Program-made: the position numbers and the translations under genes
Shown: positions 30,634 through 35,827 of the stretch, one piece after another
Numbering within the stretch: the stretch's first letter is position 1
Layout of the letters: each line of letters opens with the position of its first letter
Notes under the pieces: model-generated
Databases searched by the model: none
What the model was told of the DNA's origin: nothing
What the model saw: only the letters and a program-made list of their open reading frames with translations
DNA from: Eubacteriales bacterium
GTDB lineage: Bacteria; Bacillota; Clostridia; Christensenellales; UMGS416
Direction of reading: 5' to 3'
Length of the DNA: 35,827 nt
NCBI GenBank assembly: GCA_028693155.1
Contig: JAQUVY010000014.1
Location: forward strand, 1 to 35,827

Positions 30634-32115
30634 ATGTGCAATATCCCAACGGTCAAGCTGGGCATTGTTGCCACCAGCCGTGACTGCTTCCCTATTGATC
30701 TCTCCGAGCGCCGCCGCGCGGCGGTTGTCGCCGCCTGCAAGGCCAAGAACATTGAGATTTACGAGTGCCCCGTCACCGTAGAAAACGAGAAGCACGCCCT
30801 GGCCGCCTTGGCGGATGTGCGCGCGCACGACGTCAACGCTCTGCTGGTATTCCTGGGCAACTTCGGCCCCGAGGGCCCCGAGACCATTTTGGCGCAGAAA
30901 TTCGGCACGCCGGTCATGTTTGCCGCCGCCGCCGAAGAATCCGTGTCCATCCTCGCCAGCGAGCGCGGCGATGCCTACTGCGGCATGCTGAACGCCTCCT
31001 ATAACCTGGGGCTGCGCGGCATAAAGGCCTACATACCCGAGTATCCCGTGGGCACGGCGGAAGAAGTCGCCGGCATGATCGCCGATTTCCTCCCCATCGC
31101 CCGCATTATGCTGGGGCTGAAATCCTTCAAGATCTTCACCTTTGGCCCCCGGCCTTATGATTTCCTGGCCTGCAATGCCCCCATCAAGCCGCTGTTTGAT
31201 CTGGGCGTGGAGATTCAGGAGAACTCCGAGCTGGATCTGTTTGAGTCCTACAATGCCCACGCCAACGACCCGCGCATTCCCGGCGTCATTGCCGACATGG
31301 AAGCCGAGCTGGGCGAGGGCAACAAGATGCCCGGCATACTGCCCCGCTTGGCGCAGTATGAGATTACGCTGCTGGACTGGGCCGAGAAAAACCGCGGCGC
31401 CAGCGAGTATGTCGCCTTTGCCAACAAATGCTGGCCGTCGTTCCAGACGCAGTTCGGCTTTGTGCCCTGCTATGTCAACTCCCGCCTGACCCGTCAGATG
31501 ATCCCCGTGTCCTGCGAGGTGGACATCTACGGCGCGCTGACCGAGTTCATCATCTGCTGCGCCACCCAGGCTGCGCCCACCCTGCTGGACATCAACAACA
31601 CGGTGCCCGCCGACCTGTACGCCAGCGACATCGCCGGCAAGTTCGCCTACAAGGCCAACGATGTTTTCATGGGCTTCCATTGCGGCAACACCCCCGCGTG
31701 CTACCTGCAAAAGCCCACCATGAAATATCAGCTCATCATGCACCGCGGTCTGGAGCCCGATAAAGAGCCCGACATCACCCGCGGCACGCTGGAGGGCGAC
31801 ATCATCCCCGGCGAGATCACGTTCTTCCGTCTGCAGGGCTCGGCCGATGCCAAGCTGTCCAGTTACATCGCCCAGGGCGAGGTGCTGCCCGTGCCCACCC
31901 ACTCCTTCGGCGGCATCGGCGTGTTCGCCATCCCCGAAATGGGGCGCTTCTACCGCCATGTGCTGGTGGCCAAGCATTACCCCCACCACGGCGGCGTAGC
32001 CTTCGCGCACATCGGCAAGGCGCTCTTCTCGGCGCTGGCTCTGCTGGGTGTGGAGACTGTGGACTTCAACCAGCCCGCCGGTATGCTCTACAAGGGCGAG
32101 AACCCCTTCGCATAA
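30634..32115 (+). CDS. L-fucose/L-arabinose isomerase family protein
   Basis: A 493-aa soluble protein with the FucI/AraA-like layout: N-terminal Rossmann-like regions (LGIVATSRDCFPIDL, VNALLVFLGNFGPEGPE) and a C-terminal metal-dependent isomerase domain (VSCEVDIYGALTEF near 290-303, later THSFGGIG). The family includes ketol isomerases of fucose, arabinose and rhamnulose-type sugars and uncharacterised relatives. No sugar kinase, aldolase or transporter gene is next to it, so the substrate is unknown. GGAGG is nine bases before the ATG. It has its own promoter and a strong terminator, so it is monocistronic. Confidence 0.82.
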   Translation: MCNIPTVKLGIVATSRDCFPIDLSERRRAAVVAACKAKNIEIYECPVTVENEKHALAALADVRAHDVNALLVFLGNFGPEGPETILAQKFGTPVMFAAAAEESVSILASERGDAYCGMLNASYNLGLRGIKAYIPEYPVGTAEEVAGMIADFLPIARIMLGLKSFKIFTFGPRPYDFLACNAPIKPLFDLGVEIQENSELDLFESYNAHANDPRIPGVIADMEAELGEGNKMPGILPRLAQYEITLLDWAEKNRGASEYVAFANKCWPSFQTQFGFVPCYVNSRLTRQMIPVSCEVDIYGALTEFIICCATQAAPTLLDINNTVPADLYASDIAGKFAYKANDVFMGFHCGNTPACYLQKPTMKYQLIMHRGLEPDKEPDITRGTLEGDIIPGEITFFRLQGSADAKLSSYIAQGEVLPVPTHSFGGIGVFAIPEMGRFYRHVLVAKHYPHHGGVAFAHIGKALFSALALLGVETVDFNQPAGMLYKGENPFA

Positions 32116-32132
32116 ACTCACCTGAAAAAACA

Positions 32133-32165
32133 AAACGCCGAAGCGATTTCATCGCTTCGGCGTTT
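32133..32165. terminator. Strong bidirectional terminator
   Basis: A 15-bp perfect stem (32133-32147 and 32151-32165) with a three-base loop, flanked by A-rich sequence on the left and TTTATTTGTTT on the right. It lies between the convergent isomerase-family and glycosyltransferase genes. Confidence 0.88.
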
Positions 32166-32189
32166 ATTTGTTTGGCTGTCTTTTCCCGC

Positions 32190-33887
32190 TTACGCAAGGG
32201 TGCCCACAACCAGATAGAACACCACCGTACACAGCACATAAACCGTCAGCAGCGCCGCCGCTACCCAGCACAGGATCTTCCCCGCCCGGGTGGCGCGCAG
32301 TTTTTCATCCTGCCAAAGGGCGCCCAGGAAAAACGCTCCGCACAGCGCCAACGGCGCGGCGTAACGCATATTCCCGCTGCAGGTCTGCGGATACTTAAAG
32401 CAAAACTGCACATAAGAACCCAGAAGGGTCACCGGCAGAACGATCCAGAAGCCCTTCATGCCCCAATCATCCGCCTTTGTGCACAGGCGGCGCACCGCTG
32501 CCGCAATGCCCGCAAACACCACACCCATGCTGGTAAAGAGCATGGTGATGCCGGGGATGTAGAGAAAAGGATTTTCCACCGGCACATGGATCTCATCAAA
32601 CAAAGAGGATTTCAGCAGCATCAGCCACACGTTGAACTCCTGATAGGGCTGACCCCAAGCCACCGACACCCGTTTGATCTGATAAAAGGAGAAATCGAAC
32701 AGCCTGCGCCACGCGGGAATATTCCCCACATACTGCCCGCTGTCCTTGCCGATATCGGGCACATAGGTCAGCGGCATCTGGTAAAGCAGGTTGTTGCGCA
32801 CAGCCCACCACAGACCCAGCGGCACGCACACCACGGCAAAGGCGCCAAACTGCCCCAGCAGACGCTTGCGCTGCTGCGGTGTGCTGCGGATAAACCGGGC
32901 GATGAACAGCCACGCCACCGCCGGCGCGACCATGCCTGCGGAAAGCTTGGTCATCATGCCCAAGCCAATGCACAAGGCCGTAAGCAGAATATGCTTCCAC
33001 TTCGGGTCTTTGTACCACCGAATGGCCTGCAGCAGAGCGCAGAGCATGAACAGCACCGAAAGCTGATCGTTGTTCAACGCACCCGAAAACTGGATGAACA
33101 CCGGGCAAAAAATGGCCAACGACATGGCCGCCACCATGCCCTTGCCCTCCAGCCTCATCTCACGCAGGATGCGATAAGAGGTAAGCATGATACATCCGGA
33201 ATAGAACAGCGTGACAAACTGCATACACTCCCACGAACGCCACTCCCCCATGCCCAGCTTGCGCACCGCGCCCATCACAATGGCCAATATGGTGTGATGC
33301 AGTGGCGGATGGTAAAACTGCCAGCGATACATTGGGTTGTCCGTCAGCAAATGTCGGTTCTCCAACAGATATTCCACATAGCCGATGTGCCCGGGATCCT
33401 CCCCCATGATGCCGATGTCGTGCTGACGGGTGTAAAGGTTGGTATAAAGCACATAACTCAGGCGCACGGCGAAACCGGCCAGCACCAGCAGAATCACCGC
33501 CCGCCTCCAGGTCATCTGTTTGGTAAGCGTCAGATACAGCGCAACGCCGCCCAGCACCCCCAGCAGCGCAACCCCGAAATACACCGCCGCGTACTGGCTA
33601 ATGCGCAGTCCGTACAGCCCGGCCATGACGGCCACGGCCATGACCACCCCCAGCGCCGCGCTCCACGCGCGCTTGGCAGGCTTGCGTTTTTCCTCCCAGG
33701 TGAGCATGAGCCAGGCGATCAGGCACAACACGCCCGCCACGAGGATCCCTTCGGTGGAAAATATCCATTTGGACGATTGGTCGGTCATCGCCATCAGCGC
33801 TACGCAAACTGCCGCCAGCGTAAGCACCGGGTGACGCCACAGCGGGCGGAAGCGTTTCTCCAGCGCGCAAATCGGGTCGCGGCTCAT
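32190..33887 (-). CDS. GT-C-type membrane glycosyltransferase (PMT/ArnT-like)
   Basis: A 565-aa polytopic membrane protein with about 11-12 hydrophobic segments and a large loop after the early helices. An acidic loop motif GIMGEDPGHIGYVEYL (around residue 158-175) fits the D/E-x-D/E catalytic position of GT-C enzymes that use polyprenyl-phosphate sugars; HPPLHHTIL downstream resembles the PPL block of GT39/GT83 relatives. It probably adds a sugar to a lipid carrier, surface polymer or protein. Its start overlaps the stop of the flavoprotein gene (ATGA), and AGGAGG is four bases before it, so the two are coupled and probably act in one surface-glycan pathway. Confidence 0.8.
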   Translation of the reverse strand: MSRDPICALEKRFRPLWRHPVLTLAAVCVALMAMTDQSSKWIFSTEGILVAGVLCLIAWLMLTWEEKRKPAKRAWSAALGVVMAVAVMAGLYGLRISQYAAVYFGVALLGVLGGVALYLTLTKQMTWRRAVILLVLAGFAVRLSYVLYTNLYTRQHDIGIMGEDPGHIGYVEYLLENRHLLTDNPMYRWQFYHPPLHHTILAIVMGAVRKLGMGEWRSWECMQFVTLFYSGCIMLTSYRILREMRLEGKGMVAAMSLAIFCPVFIQFSGALNNDQLSVLFMLCALLQAIRWYKDPKWKHILLTALCIGLGMMTKLSAGMVAPAVAWLFIARFIRSTPQQRKRLLGQFGAFAVVCVPLGLWWAVRNNLLYQMPLTYVPDIGKDSGQYVGNIPAWRRLFDFSFYQIKRVSVAWGQPYQEFNVWLMLLKSSLFDEIHVPVENPFLYIPGITMLFTSMGVVFAGIAAAVRRLCTKADDWGMKGFWIVLPVTLLGSYVQFCFKYPQTCSGNMRYAAPLALCGAFFLGALWQDEKLRATRAGKILCWVAAALLTVYVLCTVVFYLVVGTLA

Positions 33888-35458
33888 GTGCCCTCCTTCT
33901 GCGCCTCGTGCGCTTCCTCATGGTATTCCTGCTCGGTGTTGACATCCCACACCTCTTTGCGCCCCGTGCCGCCTGCACGCAGCGCGTCCACTGCGCGCAG
34001 CGCCGTCATCATGGAGTGATCCATGTTGTTATACCGGTGCTGCCCGTTGCGCCCCAGAGGATACAGGTTGGAGATCTCTTTGAGATAATCCACCACCTCG
34101 TCAAAGCGCTCATAGCTGTCAAAATAAGCGGGATAGGCCTTTTTGACCTGAATGCGGTGGCTCCCCTGCACCCATTGCCTTTCGATGATGCCCATCTTCA
34201 CCAGCTCGTCGATGGCCAGCGCCACGCATTCCTCCTCGCTCATGTTCCAAAAGGCATCGCCCTTGGTGCAGAAATATTCCAGCCCCATCCATACCGTATC
34301 GGCAGGCTTTTCCACCAGATAGGGCGACCAGTTGTTGAAGATCTGGATGCGCCCCATTTTCACATCCGGCTCCTGCACATAGATCCAACAATCGGGCACA
34401 ATGTCGCCCAGTGTTTTCCAGGGAGTATGGTTTTGCAGCTTGAGCCGGTCGACCAGCAGCCCCACCGTGACAAAATCCCGGTAGGGCAGCCCCTGCGCCA
34501 CCTCGCGCACCGCCGCCGGCACCGGGTCGCCCTCCATCCCGCTCACCAGATCGCGAATGGGCATGGTGGAAAAGAACACGTCACCCTCTATGACCCGCTC
34601 CTCCTGCCCGCAGCGGCACACCACCGCCTGAACTGCTCCCCCTTGGCAGCGGATGCGCTCCACGCGGCACCCGGCCAGGATCTCCCCGCCCTTTTGCCGC
34701 ACCTCATCGGCGGCCAGCTCCCACAGCTGTCCCGGGCCGAACTTCGGATACCAGAACTGCTCGATCAGCGAAGTCTCGGTTTCGTTCTGCTTTTTGCCAA
34801 AGGTCTTGGAGAACATATTCGCCAACAGCGCGCGGATGGAGAGCCCCTTTACGCGCTGCGCACCCCAATCGGCAGAAATATCCCGGGGATGACGCCCCCA
34901 CAGCTTCTCGGTGTAGGCCTCAAAAAACATCGAATACAGCTTTCGGCCAAAGCGATTGATATAAAAGTTTTCCAGGGAGGTTTCGGGCTTTTTGATGACG
35001 CAGGCGCGCAGGTAGCTGCAGCCGGCGATAAAAGTCTGCCACAGCCCCATGTTGCGGATGGTCTCAGGCTTCATGGAAATGGGGTAATCAAAAAATTTGC
35101 GGTTGTAGTAGATCCGCGATACGCGATCCCGCGCCAGCATGACCGCGTCCTCCCCTTCGGGATCGGGTCCTCCCTCGCTCAAGGGCTTCTCTCTGCCCAA
35201 CAGCGCGTCATCCATGGCCGGCGCGCCCTGCAAAGGCATCCGATCCAGCCACCACTGCGCCACGCGCGGTTCCTTGGTGAAAAAGCGATGCCCGCCAATG
35301 TCCATACGCTGCCCCTGCCAACGCGCCGTGCGGGAGATGCCGCCGAATTCCTCGCTCTCCTCCAGCAGCGTAACCGAAAACTGCTGCGGGTATTTCAGTA
35401 ACTCGCAGGCCGCCGTAAGCCCCGCCGGGCCTGCCCCGATAATGATCACCTTCTGCAT
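33884..35458 (-). CDS. UDP-galactopyranose-mutase-like FAD-dependent oxidoreductase
   Basis: A 524-aa flavoprotein. The N-terminal dinucleotide fold reads VIIIGAGPAGLTAACELL (about 4-21), then the amine-oxidase/UGM-type GGISRTARWQGQRMDIGGHRFF. The segment YTEKLWGRHPRDISADWGAQRVKGLS is characteristic of a UGM-like family often encoded beside glycosyltransferases. True UDP-galactopyranose mutase is about 370-390 aa, so this longer protein may act on another sugar nucleotide or lipid. The ATG at 35458 is preferred over a GTG two codons upstream because GGAGG is six bases away. Two-gene operon with the GT-C gene. Confidence 0.82.
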   Translation of the reverse strand: MQKVIIIGAGPAGLTAACELLKYPQQFSVTLLEESEEFGGISRTARWQGQRMDIGGHRFFTKEPRVAQWWLDRMPLQGAPAMDDALLGREKPLSEGGPDPEGEDAVMLARDRVSRIYYNRKFFDYPISMKPETIRNMGLWQTFIAGCSYLRACVIKKPETSLENFYINRFGRKLYSMFFEAYTEKLWGRHPRDISADWGAQRVKGLSIRALLANMFSKTFGKKQNETETSLIEQFWYPKFGPGQLWELAADEVRQKGGEILAGCRVERIRCQGGAVQAVVCRCGQEERVIEGDVFFSTMPIRDLVSGMEGDPVPAAVREVAQGLPYRDFVTVGLLVDRLKLQNHTPWKTLGDIVPDCWIYVQEPDVKMGRIQIFNNWSPYLVEKPADTVWMGLEYFCTKGDAFWNMSEEECVALAIDELVKMGIIERQWVQGSHRIQVKKAYPAYFDSYERFDEVVDYLKEISNLYPLGRNGQHRYNNMDHSMMTALRAVDALRAGGTGRKEVWDVNTEQEYHEEAHEAQKEGT

Positions 35459-35514
35459 GCTCACCCTCCAAACCCTTCTGCTGCGGCAGAAAACCTTTGC
35501 TGAACTATTTTCTT

Positions 35515-35543
35515 AATATAGCAGAATCTTCCTCGCATCGCAA
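35515..35543 (-). promoter_or_regulatory. Promoter of the flavoprotein-glycosyltransferase operon
   Basis: -35 TTGCGA (35543-35538), a 17-base spacer, and -10 TATATT (35520-35515). Confidence 0.6.
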
Positions 35544-35553
35544 CGCGCACACA

Positions 35554-35577
35554 CGGCGCAAAACGCGTTTTGAGCCG
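35554..35577. promoter_or_regulatory. Palindrome in the divergent promoter region
   Basis: A 14-base perfect palindrome (CAAAACGCGTTTTG, 35559-35572) is flanked after one mismatch by CGGC and GCCG, giving a 24-base near-perfect inverted repeat. It lies between the minus-strand promoter and the plus-strand TTTACA repeats, so it could be an operator for either side. The regulator is unknown. Confidence 0.45.
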
Positions 35578-35585
35578 AAAAAACT

Positions 35586-35624
35586 TTTACATGATCTTTA
35601 CACAGCCCCCGCCAAAGCTTTACG
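35586..35624 (+). promoter_or_regulatory. Candidate PhoP box and promoter of the Na+/Pi cotransporter gene
   Basis: TTTACA occurs at 35586-35591 and 35597-35602, exactly 11 bases apart, and TTTACG at 35619-35624, a further 22 bases on, still in phase. Firmicute PhoP binds TT(A/T)ACA-type direct repeats with 11-base period. A -10-like TATATA lies at 35632-35637 without a -35 at the proper distance, as expected for an activator-dependent promoter. The downstream gene fits phosphate control. Confidence 0.55.
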
Positions 35625-35672
35625 GCAGTTTTATATAACCAAATTGGAAATATACGCAAGGGGGAACGAGTA

Positions 35673-35827
35673 ATGGATATTTTTTCCGTTTTGCAGCTGG
35701 CGGGCGGCTTGGCGCTGTTTCTGTTCGGCATGAACGTGATGGGGCAGGGCCTTGAAAAGGTCGCCGGCGGGCGCCTGGAGCGCACGCTGGAAAAGCTGAC
35801 CGACAATCCTCTCAAGGCGGTGCTGCT
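35673..35827 (+). CDS. Na+/phosphate cotransporter family protein (5' part, cut by window edge)
   Basis: The first 51 codons are visible. MDIFSVLQLAGGLALFLFGMNVMGQGLEKVAGGRLERTLE follows the N-terminal pattern of the NptA/YjbB family (GLALFLFGMxxMxxGLxxxxGxxL), membrane carriers that often have a C-terminal PhoU-like domain. AAGGGGG lies eight bases before the ATG. The gene continues past 35827, so length and domains cannot be judged. The upstream TTTACA repeats suggest induction by phosphate limitation. Confidence 0.82.
   Translation, partial: MDIFSVLQLAGGLALFLFGMNVMGQGLEKVAGGRLERTLEKLTDNPLKAVL

Noticed and set aside
32172-34019. Plus-strand open frame of 615 codons, and a similar 604-codon minus-strand frame at 19057-20871
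   Set aside because: Both are antisense to well-supported genes (GT-C glycosyltransferase and Tgt-like) and are His/Arg/Gln-rich shadow translations.

Overview
The window looks like chromosomal DNA of a high-GC member of the Bacillota, most likely class Clostridia. The evidence is family content and gene order: a CggR-type regulator heading a glycolytic operon, the order secD-secF-recJ-apt-relA-dtd-MBL-hemZ that is common in Clostridia, a pyruvate kinase with a PEP-utilizer C-terminal domain, a BofC-like lipoprotein, strong SD sequences and sigma-A promoters with 16-18 bp spacers. No tRNA, rRNA, CRISPR array, insertion sequence or prophage gene was found. Nearly all of the window is GC-rich; the exception is a low-GC VanZ-like gene near 22.7-23.3 kb.

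Layout. (1) 0-5 kb, minus strand: cggR-pgk-tpiA-gpmI. A clear sigma-A promoter is followed by CGGGAC repeats that resemble a CggR operator. The gap gene usually found in this operon is absent, and terminator-like hairpins separate pgk from tpiA. (2) 5-15 kb, minus strand: secD, secF, recJ, apt, relA/spoT, dtd, an MBL-fold hydrolase and hemZ, read from a promoter upstream of secD. This is a housekeeping block for protein export, DNA repair, purine salvage, the stringent response, D-Tyr-tRNA proofreading and heme synthesis. (3) 15-19.3 kb, minus strand: a MATE exporter, a decayed GNAT acetyltransferase remnant, an ABC-F ribosome-protection-type ATPase with a long attenuator-like leader, and a BofC-like lipoprotein.

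(4) 19.4-23.3 kb, plus strand: a compact four-gene operon and then a VanZ-like gene. The operon encodes a divergent tRNA-guanine transglycosylase-like protein, a protein clearly related to the aminoglycoside-resistance 16S rRNA G1405 N7-methyltransferases (Rmt/ArmA/Kgm/FmrO family), a TIM-barrel sugar isomerase/epimerase and a VOC-fold protein. The Tgt-like/Rmt-like pair is the most interesting content. It looks like a resident chromosomal version of a resistance determinant known from mobile elements, joined to a base-exchange enzyme whose base-binding loop is altered. (5) 23.5-27.2 kb, minus strand: a chagasin-like protease-inhibitor lipoprotein, pyruvate kinase and a biotin-synthase-like radical SAM enzyme. 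(6) 27.4-32.1 kb: a HEAT-repeat mini-protein (+), rluD-like and lspA (-), then corA (+) with a short upstream leader ORF, and a fucose/arabinose isomerase-family protein (+). (7) 32.2-35.8 kb: a GT-C glycosyltransferase and a UDP-galactopyranose-mutase-like flavoprotein (-), divergent from a Na+/Pi cotransporter (+, cut by the window edge). The cotransporter promoter carries in-phase TTTACA repeats that look like a PhoP box.

Start codons were chosen from SD position and family N-termini, so several differ from the longest open frame. TTG starts are proposed for recJ and relA, and GTG starts for the MATE and chagasin-like genes.
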